NCBI GenBank assembly: GCA_044361595.1
Contig: JBIKIN010000018.1
Span: 1 to 64,000 of the forward strand
Direction of reading: 5' to 3'
Length of the DNA: 64,000 bases
Source: Pseudopedobacter sp044361595
GTDB taxonomy: Bacteria; Bacteroidota; Bacteroidia; Sphingobacteriales; Sphingobacteriaceae
This document shows, piece after piece, positions 1-8,537 of the stretch; within the stretch, counting starts at the first letter, position 1; every line of letters begins with the position of its first letter. The notes under the pieces are model-generated. The model was not told the DNA's origin and made no database searches. It was given only the letters and a program-made list of their open reading frames with translations. Position numbers and translations under genes: made by a program.

Positions 1-403
<403 letters not shown>

Positions 404-500
404 ATGTTGGTTTGATACTAACTTGATGTTAATATTAATTATTCTTGTTTGATATAACCCTAACAGATTTGTTAGTGTTATCTACGCTACATGATATCTT

Positions 501-512
501 TTTAAAGAACTT
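501..512 (-). promoter_or_regulatory. boxA-like antitermination site in the rRNA leader
   Basis: The minus strand reads AGTTCTTTAAAAAG here, similar to the boxA element (TGCTCTTTA) that recruits Nus factors to rRNA leaders. It sits about 100 nt upstream of the 16S 5' end and downstream of both promoters, the expected place. Assigned from similarity and position only. Confidence 0.45.
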
Positions 513-629
513 TTGTGTCTTGCCTCGCGGTTTGACATCTATATTTATATTACTCCAATGAGTAACTAAATTTTTCTGCTTTCATTCCATTAACGAATCG
601 CTCGCTAATGTTTCCCTTTTGACGGGCTG

Positions 630-659
630 CAAAGATGAAGTTAATTTTTTATATTTCAA
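630..659 (-). promoter_or_regulatory. rRNA promoter P2 (Bacteroidota -33/-7 type)
   Basis: On the minus strand there is a TTG at 657-659, then 19 bases, then CATCTTTG at 630-637, matching the Bacteroidota consensus TTG-N19/20-TAnnTTTG in 10 of 11 defined or spacing-fixed positions. It lies about 230 bp upstream of the 16S 5' end and is AT-rich between the boxes. Confidence 0.75.
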
Positions 660-764
660 AATATTTTTTAAAATATTTTTTTAACTCTTAACTCTTTCAT
701 TTCATTCAATACTCAACCTCTCTTTTCCCTCTTCATAACCCGCATTCCTCGCGTTTGCGGAGTG

Positions 765-795
765 CAAAGGTGTGACTTTTTTTATTATTACGCAA
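765..795 (-). promoter_or_regulatory. rRNA promoter P1 (Bacteroidota -33/-7 type)
   Basis: Minus-strand TTG at 793-795, a 20-base spacer, then CACCTTTG at 765-772. It is a second copy of the same promoter architecture 135 bp upstream of P2, giving the tandem P1/P2 arrangement common to strongly expressed rRNA operons. Confidence 0.7.
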
Positions 796-934
796 GTATT
801 ATTATTAATTATTTCTGGTTTTATTTGGATTTTTATCGCAACTGCCTGGTAAATAGGTCAATATTTTTTTCAGGGGTGTATTAGGGATTAAATGAACGTG
901 GTTTGGCGGGCATGTTTGCTAACTCCTCATACAT

Positions 935-1186
935 CTATATAAATATGCTACGGAGCTTATGCTGTAGAATTCGTGGGATGGCTGTCTTTCTGTTTGTCCA
1001 TAGGATGTAGTACGCAAGGTTACGAATATTCAAGCCAGCTGGACTTGGTCTGGGTTTCAGGTGGTGAATATGGGATATAACGACTAATAAAAATCTCTGT
1101 AATCGCGTTAACGATTGTTGCGCCCGCCTGAACAGAGCGGGCAGCGATACAGGTAAAACTTTGTGAAGTACGAGCGCAATGTGTAT
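935..1186 (-). other. startless open frame, possible gene remnant
   Basis: On the minus strand 83 sense codons run without a stop between TAG codons at 1187-1189 and 935-937. There is no ATG or GTG; the only TTG is internal. The conceptual peptide has basic and hydrophobic stretches (for example ...LNIRNLAYYILWTNRKTA...) and the GC content is higher than its surroundings. I do not recognise it. It could be a decayed coding fragment or a structured repeat that happens to be open. Confidence 0.25.
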
Positions 1187-1230
1187 CTAAACGCTAAAAA
1201 CAAGTTAATGAAAATTATTTTAGAACTAAA

Positions 1231-1265
1231 TATCCCAATAGCTTTATATTTTAACTATTGGGATA
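1231..1265 (-). terminator. hairpin downstream of the AMP nucleosidase gene
   Basis: TATCCCAATAG (1231-1241) is perfectly complementary to CTATTGGGATA (1255-1265), an 11-bp stem with a 13-nt AT-rich loop, 60 bp beyond the amn stop. There is no strong U-run after it, so terminator function is probable rather than certain. Confidence 0.5.
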
Positions 1266-1324
1266 CTTCGAATTAATAACACTAATACTTCGCTATTAAG
1301 AGATATTATAATAGGCTTCTAAGG

Positions 1325-2179
1325 TTAAAACTTTAAATGTTTAACAGTTTGTCCTTTATTAATTAATTGTTTTAGAGAATCAATTCCGATTTTTAGGTGC
1401 GACTCTACATGCTCTGCTGATGTTTTTGAACTATCACTTTCGGCAGTCTTTACCCCTTCTGGTACCATTGGTTGATCTGAAACTAGCAGTAAAGCACCTG
1501 TAGGTATTTCGTTTGCGAAGCCAGTTATAAAAACAGTCGCAGTTTCCATATCTACGGCCATTGCTCTTACGCTTTTTAAATATTTCTTAAAAGCTCTATC
1601 GTGTTCCCATACTCTTCTATTTGTAGTGTATACTGTTCCTGTCCAATAATCGCGAGAATGGTCTCGAATAGTAGTTGATATTGCCTTTTGTAAAGCAAAT
1701 GCAGGTAAAGCCGGTACTTCGGCAGGCAAATAATCATTTGAAGTACCTTCGCCTCTTATTGCAGCAATTGGTAAAATTAAGTCTCCAATTTCATTTTTAC
1801 GCTTTAATCCACCACATTTACCTAAAAACAAAACTGCCTTTGTTGGTATAGCGGTTAGAAGGTCCATCATGGTGGCGGCTAATGGACTTCCCATTCCAAA
1901 ATTTATTATGGTTATACCACCAGCAGTTACGCTTTGCATTGGTTTATCTAAACCATAAATTGGTGCATTATCGTTCCATTCTGAAAAAAGCTGTACGTAT
2001 TTAGAGAAGTTGGTTAACAGAATGTATTGACTAAACTCTTCTAGTGGACGACCTGTATAACGGGGCAACCAATTTGCGACAATGTCTTCTTTAGATTTTA
2101 GTCCTTTTTTTATTGATACTTTTACTTCTTTATCTGGTGTAGAAACATTTTTCTTTTTTATATCCTTTTCTTCGTTCAT
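1325..2179 (-). CDS. amn: AMP nucleosidase
   Basis: Cytoplasmic enzyme that hydrolyses AMP to adenine and ribose 5-phosphate, in purine turnover. The 284-residue protein is the short Bacteroidota form. It has WLPRYTG at 37-43, typical of this family. A phosphorylase/nucleosidase core follows, with GMGSP at 95-99, FLGKCGG at about 118-124, AVDMETA at 208-214 (base and ribose contact region) and SDQP at 234-237. The first 30 residues are lysine-rich and probably disordered. It follows clpX on the same strand after 60 bp that hold a hairpin terminator, so it needs its own promoter or read-through. MTA/SAH nucleosidase is the nearest alternative, but the WLPRYTG signature favours AMP nucleosidase. 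Confidence 0.88.
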   Translation of the reverse strand: MNEEKDIKKKNVSTPDKEVKVSIKKGLKSKEDIVANWLPRYTGRPLEEFSQYILLTNFSKYVQLFSEWNDNAPIYGLDKPMQSVTAGGITIINFGMGSPLAATMMDLLTAIPTKAVLFLGKCGGLKRKNEIGDLILPIAAIRGEGTSNDYLPAEVPALPAFALQKAISTTIRDHSRDYWTGTVYTTNRRVWEHDRAFKKYLKSVRAMAVDMETATVFITGFANEIPTGALLLVSDQPMVPEGVKTAESDSSKTSAEHVESHLKIGIDSLKQLINKGQTVKHLKF

Positions 2180-2194
2180 ATTTTTATTTATTTA

Positions 2195-2228
2195 CAAAAA
2201 AGTCCCGGCTTTATCGGGACTTTTTATT
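2195..2228 (-). terminator. rho-independent terminator of clpPX
   Basis: AGTCCCG (2201-2207) pairs with CGGGACT (2215-2221) around a 7-nt loop. On the minus strand the stem is followed by six T residues. It sits between the clpX stop and the amn start. Confidence 0.8.
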
Positions 2229-2239
2229 TATTTCTTATT

Positions 2240-3481
2240 TTATGCTGCTTTGAGTTTTTTTAAATCTGATTTCTCGAATTTATCTAAAGCATAGTTTAAA
2301 TCTATATGTAGCGTCTTTGATTCTTGTTTTTGAGAAGGAATATCAAACATGGCATCTATCATGATTGCTTCGCAAATAGACCTAAGCCCTCTTGCTCCTA
2401 ATTTAAATTCCATTGCTTTATCTACAATAAACTCGAATACATCTTTATTAAATTCTAATTTAACATCTTCATATTCAAACAACTTCTGGTATTGTTTAAT
2501 TAGTGAATTTTTAGGTTCTGTTAAAATATTTAATAAAGTTTGGCGATCTAATGGATTGAGATGAGTTATAACTGGTACTCTACCAATTAATTCAGGAATC
2601 ATTCCGAAAGATTTTAAATCTAAAGGAGTAATGTATTTGTATAGATTTTTTAAATCGATTTCAACGTCATCGGCTTTTACTTTATAGCCGACTGTTTGTG
2701 TTCTTAATCTGTTTGCTATCTTTTTCTCGATACCATCAAAGGCTCCACCGCAAATAAATAAGATATTATTTGTATTTACTGGGATCATTTTTTGATCAGG
2801 GTGCTTACGGCCGCCCTGAGGAGGTACGTTTACTATTGTTCCTTCTAAAATTTTTAGGAGGGCTTGCTGTACTCCTTCACCACTTACATCACGTGTAATT
2901 GATGGATTATCACTTTTGCGAGCAACCTTATCCACTTCATCTATGTAAACAATACCACGTTCGGCTGCTGTTACATCATAATCAGCGGCTTGAAGTAAAC
3001 GAGTCAAAATGCTTTCGACATCTTCACCCACATAACCCGCCTCTGTTAACACGGTGGCATCGCAAATACAAAATGGAACATTTAAAATCTTAGCGATAGT
3101 TTTAGCCATTAATGTTTTACCTGTCCCGGTTTCGCCCACCATCATGATGTTAGATTTTTCAATTTCTATCTCGTCTTTACCAACTTTCTGATTTAAACGT
3201 TTGTAATGATTGTAAACTGCAACAGCTAAAACTTTTTTAGCATCGTCTTGCCCAATAACGTATTGATCTACATGCGCTTTAATTTCCTGAGGCTTAAGTA
3301 AAGTTAAAGCAGAATTTATACTTTTACCTTTCTTTAAAATTAATTCCTCTGCCAAAATATCATTTGCCTGCCCTACGCACTTATCACAAATATGGGCATC
3401 AAGACCAGCAATAAGCATTAAAGAATCTTGCTTTCCTGCGCCGCAAAAAGAACATTTGATATCTTTTTGATTTTTACTCAT
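2240..3481 (-). CDS. clpX: ATP-dependent Clp protease ATP-binding subunit ClpX
   Basis: AAA+ unfoldase that feeds substrates into ClpP. The 413 residues show the whole family layout. The N-terminal zinc domain has Cys10, Cys13, Cys32 and Cys35. Walker A GETGTGKT is at 116-123, pore loop GYVGEDV at 149-155 and Walker B IVYIDE at 177-182. The arginine-finger/GRVPV region and a C-terminal sensor-2 LGARGLRSI follow. The ClpP-docking tripeptide, IGF in E. coli, reads VGY here (in RLRTQTVGYK). Its start overlaps the clpP stop by one base (TAATG), so clpP and clpX are translationally coupled. Confidence 0.97.
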   Translation of the reverse strand: MSKNQKDIKCSFCGAGKQDSLMLIAGLDAHICDKCVGQANDILAEELILKKGKSINSALTLLKPQEIKAHVDQYVIGQDDAKKVLAVAVYNHYKRLNQKVGKDEIEIEKSNIMMVGETGTGKTLMAKTIAKILNVPFCICDATVLTEAGYVGEDVESILTRLLQAADYDVTAAERGIVYIDEVDKVARKSDNPSITRDVSGEGVQQALLKILEGTIVNVPPQGGRKHPDQKMIPVNTNNILFICGGAFDGIEKKIANRLRTQTVGYKVKADDVEIDLKNLYKYITPLDLKSFGMIPELIGRVPVITHLNPLDRQTLLNILTEPKNSLIKQYQKLFEYEDVKLEFNKDVFEFIVDKAMEFKLGARGLRSICEAIMIDAMFDIPSQKQESKTLHIDLNYALDKFEKSDLKKLKAA

Positions 3482-4179
3482 TATTTATCTGAATTAGGAC
3501 CTAAAACCTCATCAATCATACCAAAGCCTTTAGCTTCTTCAGCAATCATCCAATAATCACGATCGGATGCTTTCTCTACCCAATCGTATGTTTGACCAGA
3601 ATGCTTAGATATTATGTCATAAAGCTCTTTTTTAAGCTTCAACATTTCCCTTAAGTTAATCTCCATATCTGACGCTACACCCTGAGCTCCACCTGATGGT
3701 TGATGAATCATGATGCGGGCATGCGGCAATGCTGCTCTTTTACCTTTTGCACCTGCGCACATTAATACTGCACCCATAGATGCTGCCATACCTGTACAAA
3801 TTGTTGCCACATCTGGTGAAATATATTGCATAGTATCATAAATTCCCATACCTGCGTAAACTGACCCACCTGGAGAATTTATATAAATTTGAATATCTCT
3901 TTTAGCATCTGCAGATTGTAAAAACAATAATTGTGCTTGAATGATGTTTGCATTTTGATCATAAATGGCGTCTCCTAAGAAAATGATTCTATCCATCATT
4001 AATCTTGAAAACACATCCATTTGCGCAACATTTAATTGACGCTCTTCAATAATGTAAGGTGTCATACTTGATGGTCTTAAGATACCTTGGGCATTATTAA
4101 TATATTTATCTACATGCATACCACCGATTCTGTGGTGCTTTACTGCATACTTTCTAAATTCGTTTTTATCTATGTTCAT
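3481..4179 (-). CDS. clpP: ATP-dependent Clp protease proteolytic subunit ClpP
   Basis: Serine protease that forms the tetradecameric chamber of ClpXP and ClpCP. The 232-residue protein has Ser134 in GMAASMGA, His159 in IHQPSGG and the probable Asp208 in SDRDYWM. The N-terminal 30 residues are longer than in E. coli and may be processed, as is common in Bacteroidota. It is followed directly by clpX on the same strand. The 228-bp upstream gap is AT-rich, and I see no clear -33/-7 pair in it. The third Clp partner, clpC, is in this window at 18-21 kb. Confidence 0.97.
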   Translation of the reverse strand: MNIDKNEFRKYAVKHHRIGGMHVDKYINNAQGILRPSSMTPYIIEERQLNVAQMDVFSRLMMDRIIFLGDAIYDQNANIIQAQLLFLQSADAKRDIQIYINSPGGSVYAGMGIYDTMQYISPDVATICTGMAASMGAVLMCAGAKGKRAALPHARIMIHQPSGGAQGVASDMEINLREMLKLKKELYDIISKHSGQTYDWVEKASDRDYWMIAEEAKGFGMIDEVLGPNSDK

Positions 4180-4340
4180 GATGATTAATTTGATCTATTT
4201 ATTATAAAGGAGTAAATATAAAATTTGTTTGTTTAGTAAACGCACAAGGTATTTATTAATTTCAATTTATAAAAAAAGACCTATCAATTGGTTGTAAAAT
4301 TTTATTAAGTTAACATTTATTATGTTAAAAAAATAATTTT

Positions 4341-4376
4341 AAAAAAAGAGCAGTCTTTGTGCAAGACTGCTCTTTA
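4341..4376 (-). terminator. rho-independent terminator of trigger factor
   Basis: A perfect 13-bp stem, with AAAGAGCAGTCTT (4346-4358) against AAGACTGCTCTTT (4363-4375) around a 4-nt loop. On the minus strand it is followed by a run of T. It is 30 bp past the tig stop. Confidence 0.88.
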
Positions 4377-4407
4377 TTAGCTTTATTTAAAATAAGTTAA
4401 CAGAATA

Positions 4408-5751
4408 TTAATTTAACTCCTGAAATTTATTGTAGGCAATTTCTTTTTGTTCTAGAGTTATAACCGTTTTTAAATAATCAAATACCTTTTGAGCTTTAAC
4501 TTCTTCAAAAATACGATTAGCATTTTCTTTATCTTTCAAAAATTGAGCTGTGTATTGGCCTAATTGTTCTTCTTCTAAAGGTTGAGGACTGTACATTCTA
4601 AACTGAGCATCTAAACGAGCTTTAGCCATTTGGAAAACATCTTCGTACTTGATCTCTAATTTTTGATCTTTAACAATTTTGTTCTCAACTAAAGTCCATC
4701 TTAAGTTTTTAGCAAAATCATCGTACCCTTTATCTAATTCTTCTTGAGTAATTTCCTTATTTGAAATCTTTAACCAGCGCTTTAAAAAATCATCTGGAAG
4801 GGCCATAGTTGCTTTTTCTGAACCGTATTTATATAAATCTCCAGCAAGTTTCTTTTCAGCATCTTGTTGCATCATAGATTCTAACTCTTCAGTGATTTTA
4901 GCAGTAAATTCTTCTTCGGTTGTTACTACACTTTCTCCAAACAGTTTATCAAAAAACTCTTGATTTAAATCTGACTCCTCTAATCTGTTGATGTTTTTAA
5001 CTGTTAACTGGAACTTAGACTGTGGAATAATAGGATCTTGATCATCAAGCTTTAAAATTTTAGCTAATTGAACATTATCATCTACAGCTGTGACTAAATC
5101 GAATGATTTTACAACATCATCCTTTTTTAAGCCAATTAATGATTTTAATGCAGTTGCGTCCTTAACAATGTCAGTCCTTAGTGATGTGGTTACGTTAATT
5201 CCGCCATCAAATATATTTCCATCATTATCTAATTGAATAAACTCTCCAAAAATCACATCGCAATCAACAACTTCTGAAGGGTTAGTCATTTTTCCGTAGC
5301 TTCTTCTAATGTTTTTAATCCTAGCGGCTAAAGTATCAGCATCAACTTTAATGATATATTGGGTTAATTTATCTTTAGCATTAAAATCAACATCAACCTC
5401 AGGTGCTAAACCCAATTCATAATTAAAGACAAAATCATCGTTAAAATCCCAGTTAAACTGTGTATCATCTTCTTTTGGAAGTGGTTGTCCCAAGATTTCA
5501 ATTTCGTTTTGTTGTATATAATTGTTCACCGATTCTGAAAGCAAATTATTGATTTCATCAACCAAAATACTTTTACCATACATTTTTTTGATATGAGCTG
5601 GAGGAACCATTCCTGGACGAAAGCCTGGTAATTTAGCTTTCTTAGCTTGGTCTTTGATTGCTTTATTTACTTTTTCCTGATAGTCATCGGGGCTAATTTT
5701 AACGGTTAAAACTGCGCTTAAATCGTTAATCTTTTCCTGTGTGATATTCAT
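4408..5751 (-). CDS. tig: trigger factor (ribosome-associated chaperone)
   Basis: Binds nascent chains at the ribosome exit tunnel. At 447 residues it has the N-terminal ribosome-binding domain with the signature GFRPGMVP at 43-50. The middle FKBP-like region is divergent (residues about 150-250), as in other Bacteroidota trigger factors, so prolyl isomerase activity is doubtful. A long helical C-terminal domain is rich in Glu, Lys and Gln. It lies upstream of clpP-clpX in the same direction, a classical tig-clpP-clpX order, but a strong terminator separates it from clpP. tRNA-Leu lies 70 bp upstream. Confidence 0.95.
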   Translation of the reverse strand: MNITQEKINDLSAVLTVKISPDDYQEKVNKAIKDQAKKAKLPGFRPGMVPPAHIKKMYGKSILVDEINNLLSESVNNYIQQNEIEILGQPLPKEDDTQFNWDFNDDFVFNYELGLAPEVDVDFNAKDKLTQYIIKVDADTLAARIKNIRRSYGKMTNPSEVVDCDVIFGEFIQLDNDGNIFDGGINVTTSLRTDIVKDATALKSLIGLKKDDVVKSFDLVTAVDDNVQLAKILKLDDQDPIIPQSKFQLTVKNINRLEESDLNQEFFDKLFGESVVTTEEEFTAKITEELESMMQQDAEKKLAGDLYKYGSEKATMALPDDFLKRWLKISNKEITQEELDKGYDDFAKNLRWTLVENKIVKDQKLEIKYEDVFQMAKARLDAQFRMYSPQPLEEEQLGQYTAQFLKDKENANRIFEEVKAQKVFDYLKTVITLEQKEIAYNKFQELN

Positions 5752-5782
5752 TTATTGCTTATTTAACTTTTGCTTTTTTTTG

Positions 5783-5818
5783 ATACAAAAATCCCTCCCT
5801 GTTGCTGGGGAGGGATTG
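5783..5818 (-). terminator. terminator after tRNA-Leu
   Basis: ATCCCTCCC (5791-5799) pairs with GGGAGGGAT (5808-5816). Read on the minus strand it is followed by five T residues. It is placed between the tRNA 3' end and the trigger factor start. Confidence 0.8.
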
Positions 5819-5824
5819 GACTAG

Positions 5825-5906
5825 TGCGGAAGAAGGGACTCGAACCCCCACGCCGTGAAGCGCCAGATCCTAAGTCTGGTGCGGCTACCAATTACGCCAC
5901 TTCCGC
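5825..5906 (-). tRNA. tRNA-Leu (anticodon UAG)
   Basis: An 82-nt class II tRNA. The acceptor stem is GCGGAAG/CTTCCGC, with a D-arm and a long variable arm. The anticodon stem is CCAGA/TCTGG with loop CTTAGGA, giving anticodon TAG, which reads CUN leucine codons. The T-loop is TTCGAGT. The discriminator is A, and the 3' CCA is not encoded. Confidence 0.95.
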
Positions 5907-5948
5907 ATTTAGGATTTTTTCAAATTAACATATTTTTAATTTGGACTG

Positions 5949-5978
5949 CAAAGATAGGATTTGAAATAGTTAAAGCAA
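5949..5978 (-). promoter_or_regulatory. promoter of tRNA-Leu
   Basis: Minus strand: TTG at 5976-5978, a 19-base spacer and TATCTTTG at 5949-5956, a perfect match to the Bacteroidota consensus. It starts transcription about 35 bp upstream of the tRNA. Confidence 0.85.
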
Positions 5979-6075
5979 ATGTTTTTTTATAATTTTTGAT
6001 TACAAAGATTATTGTTTTCGTGATTGCACTAATTTATGGATTAAACGGATTTATGGATTTTAAAATTTACTCGAT

Positions 6076-6879
6076 CTACAGTAACGACTTTATGAGACTT
6101 TTAAAGTATTCCGCAGATTTTAATAATCTACTTCCATACCAGCTAAACATCTCACCATCAATTAACATCACTTTTGAATTAGGCCAAATTTCTTGATATT
6201 CTTCAATGTGTTTTTGTTTGAAAGGAAAAGGCTCTGAAGAAAGCAGAACGACTTCTGGTGTTAGTTTTTCTAACTCATCTTTATTTAGCGCTGGGTAACG
6301 GTGTTCTTGAATGATATTTTTTAGTCCACAAAAAGTAACCATTTCGTTAATGAAAGTGTTTTGCCCAGCTAACATATTTGGGTTTTGCCAAATGAAATAT
6401 AGCACATTTCTAGGTGTTTGGATATTTGTAGAATGCTTCAAATCCTTAAATTTATTTTCTATTTCATTTGCAGTAGAATTTGCCTCGTCTTTTTTGTTTA
6501 CTATTTCCCCTACAGATTTAATCATTTGTAAAGCGTCTTTTAAATCAAAAATATCACTCATCCAAACAGGAAATTCTTTCATTAAAATCTCGATATCTTC
6601 TTTTTGATTTTCTTCTTTGTTACCAATAATTAAATCTGGTTTTAAATCTCTTATTTTTTGAATATTAAGTTTTTTGGTTCCTCCAATTTTGGCAGTACTT
6701 TTAAATTTATCTTTGGGATGAATGCAAAATTTGGTAATGCCAACAATTTCTTGGTCTAAACCTAGATCAAAAAGTAATTCTGTTTGTGAGGGAACCAAGG
6801 AAATAATACGTTTTGGTGGAAAGTTAATTTCTACTCTATTGTCTAATTGATCTATAAATTCCTTTTTTTGCATAAACAA
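6076..6879 (-). CDS. helical-backbone metal receptor / BtuF-like ABC binding protein, no signal peptide
   Basis: A 267-residue protein of the periplasmic binding protein 2 family (cobalamin or iron-siderophore type). Residues 24-45 hold the family start RIISLVPSQTELLFDLG, followed by IVGITKFCIHP, the first lobe, a long connecting helix at about 110-145, and a second lobe with NPNMLAGQNTFINEMV. There is no signal peptide or lipobox, so it looks cytoplasmic. Signal-less versions are common in Bacteroidota and their ligand is not established. A second Met (MQKKEF) two codons later is an equally good start. It is divergent from the mannosyltransferase with only 20 bp between start codons, so the two share a control region. 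Confidence 0.75.
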   Translation of the reverse strand: MFMQKKEFIDQLDNRVEINFPPKRIISLVPSQTELLFDLGLDQEIVGITKFCIHPKDKFKSTAKIGGTKKLNIQKIRDLKPDLIIGNKEENQKEDIEILMKEFPVWMSDIFDLKDALQMIKSVGEIVNKKDEANSTANEIENKFKDLKHSTNIQTPRNVLYFIWQNPNMLAGQNTFINEMVTFCGLKNIIQEHRYPALNKDELEKLTPEVVLLSSEPFPFKQKHIEEYQEIWPNSKVMLIDGEMFSWYGSRLLKSAEYFKSLIKSLL

Positions 6880-6899
6880 ATTAAATCATTTGTAAATAA

Positions 6900-8222
6900 A
6901 TGAAACAAAAAGAAAGTCATAATATTAATATTTGGAGCTTTTTAGTTTCCTCAATTTTTACGGTTGGACTATTAAATTTAAGTTATTTTGCATTAGATAG
7001 AACTGATACGATAAAAATATGGCTAGGCTTAGGTTTTATGTTTCTAGCATATTTTTACATCTTATACAAACAAAACAAGCAGGAAAATAAATGGCATAAC
7101 AACTTTTTAGCTTATGCTAGCAGACTAATTTTACTATTTAGTTTTCCGCTATTAAGCGATGATATTTACCGTTTCATTTGGGATGGAGCACAAATATTAA
7201 ACGGCATCAATCCATTTAGTTTTACACCTACGGAGTTAATAAACAAAAATTTAGACTGGGTAGACATTGATCTCTATCGAAAGATGAATTCGCCCAATTA
7301 CTATTCAGTTTACCCTCCTATTAATCAAATTGCTTTTTTAATAAGCGCAATTCCAGGAAAAGGCAATTTATTACTTTCAACAATTTTATTAAGAATTATT
7401 ATATTAAGTTTCGATATTGGAAATATATATATCCTAAAAAAATTATTAAGATTCTACCAGAAAGACGAAAAATTGGTTTTCTGGTATGCGTTAAATCCTT
7501 TAGTGATTACAGAGTTTACAGGAAACCTTCACTTTGAGGCAGTAATGATATTTTTCACCTTATTAAGTATTTGGTTCTTGATTAGAAATAAATGGCTAAT
7601 TGCGGGTTTTGCATTGGGACTTGCTGTGTGTTCTAAATTACTTCCTTTAATTTTTTTACCATTATTTATCAAACATATTGGATGGAAGAAAACAATTTAT
7701 GCTGGCCTAATTTGTGGATTGACTATCTTAGTCTTATTTCTTCCTTTTATTTATAATCTAGAATTAGCTCAAAACTTTATATCAAGTATTCAACTTTATT
7801 ATGGAAAATTTGAGTTTAATGGAAGTGTTTATCAAATTTTAAAAGCCATTGGCTGGAAATGGCTTGGCTACAATCCAATTACTTATACCAGCAAAATATT
7901 ATTGATTTTAACCCTTTTAGGTTTTCTTGCCTCCTATTTAAAGAGCAAAAATATTTTTGAAGGCATATTTTGGTTGATGCTTGTTTATAACATTTTTGGA
8001 GCAATTGTACATCCTTGGTATATTTTAATCTTGGTTGCGTTTACTCCTTTTGTGAAATGGAGATTTGCTGTTTTATGGTCGGTTTTAATTTGTTTAAGTT
8101 ACTACACTTATCGAGTTATTCCTTATGAAGAAAATTTAAATTTAGTGATTATAGAATATTTGCTCCTTGGACTTTTTATAATTTATGAGTTAATTTTTTT
8201 TAAAAATAAAAATCCTGCATAA
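6900..8222 (+). CDS. GT-C type mannosyltransferase, multi-pass membrane protein
   Basis: 440 residues with about ten to twelve predicted membrane segments. After the second or third segment comes the conserved acidic loop LSDDIYRFIWDG (residues 85-96, Asp87-Asp88), typical of polyprenyl-phosphate-sugar-dependent GT-C glycosyltransferases. A second conserved motif, YPPINQ, follows at about 138. It probably transfers mannose or another sugar from a lipid-linked donor on the outer face of the inner membrane. The substrate is not deducible. The gene is alone on its strand. Its stop codon lies inside the strong inverted repeat at 8213-8255. Confidence 0.7.
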   Translation: MKQKESHNINIWSFLVSSIFTVGLLNLSYFALDRTDTIKIWLGLGFMFLAYFYILYKQNKQENKWHNNFLAYASRLILLFSFPLLSDDIYRFIWDGAQILNGINPFSFTPTELINKNLDWVDIDLYRKMNSPNYYSVYPPINQIAFLISAIPGKGNLLLSTILLRIIILSFDIGNIYILKKLLRFYQKDEKLVFWYALNPLVITEFTGNLHFEAVMIFFTLLSIWFLIRNKWLIAGFALGLAVCSKLLPLIFLPLFIKHIGWKKTIYAGLICGLTILVLFLPFIYNLELAQNFISSIQLYYGKFEFNGSVYQILKAIGWKWLGYNPITYTSKILLILTLLGFLASYLKSKNIFEGIFWLMLVYNIFGAIVHPWYILILVAFTPFVKWRFAVLWSVLICLSYYTYRVIPYEENLNLVIIEYLLLGLFIIYELIFFKNKNPA

Positions 8223-8256
8223 AAGTGAAATTAATAATTTCACTTTTATGCAGGAC
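8206..8256. terminator. 20-bp perfect hairpin between convergent genes
   Basis: The arms 8213-8232 and 8236-8255 are perfectly complementary over 20 bp with a 3-nt loop. The minus-strand side is followed by a T-rich tract, so it best fits a terminator for the leftward small gene at 8312-8497. It also covers the last codons and stop of the mannosyltransferase on the plus strand. Confidence 0.75.
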
Positions 8257-8311
8257 TATAAATCATTGTTGAACAACAACTTTTCTTATCACGCGGTAGC
8301 GACTAAAATAT

Positions 8312-8497
8312 TTATTTTTTCACCTCTGTGAAATGAAAAAATAAAAGTGCTACAAATGGCATCAAAATTAAAAACACATACCATTTTTTGGTATTTTTAA
8401 TTTGTAGACGAGTAGATTGAGATTTTATGTACGTTATTCCATAAATTAATAATAAAGAATAAATAATTAATGGTATTGTAATAGTAAATAAATTCAT
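8312..8497 (-). CDS. small two-helix membrane protein
   Basis: 61 residues with a hydrophobic segment at 3-24, a basic loop (residues 25-39) and a second hydrophobic segment with a central Pro at 40-56, ending in Lys-Lys. The topology and the W...P pattern resemble the phospholipase D N-terminal-like (PLDc_N) small membrane proteins common in Bacteroidota, but the match is only by eye. A strong hairpin terminator follows its stop. It is the nearest downstream gene to the broken lipoprotein at 8538-9327. Confidence 0.5.
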   Translation of the reverse strand: MNLFTITIPLIIYSLLLIYGITYIKSQSTRLQIKNTKKWYVFLILMPFVALLFFHFTEVKK

Positions 8498-8537
8498 GAT
8501 AATTATCTTTAAAGGTTTAATATAAAATTTTTGTCAA

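Larger units (their letters stand above)
404..1324. other. rRNA leader, promoters and long untranslated spacer
   Basis: No convincing gene. The first 400 bp are the rRNA leader and tandem promoters. From about 890 to 1200 the base composition is visibly more GC-rich than the flanks. This part contains a hairpin with GCCCGC at 1122-1127 against GCGGGC at 1137-1142, a copy of the intergenic decamer TTAACGATTG (1108-1117), and a startless open frame on the minus strand (935-1186, listed separately). Confidence 0.6.

Noticed and set aside
6100..6879. Periplasmic binding protein of an ABC importer
   Set aside because: It has no signal peptide or lipobox and no permease or ATPase genes adjacent, so an importer role is not supported.
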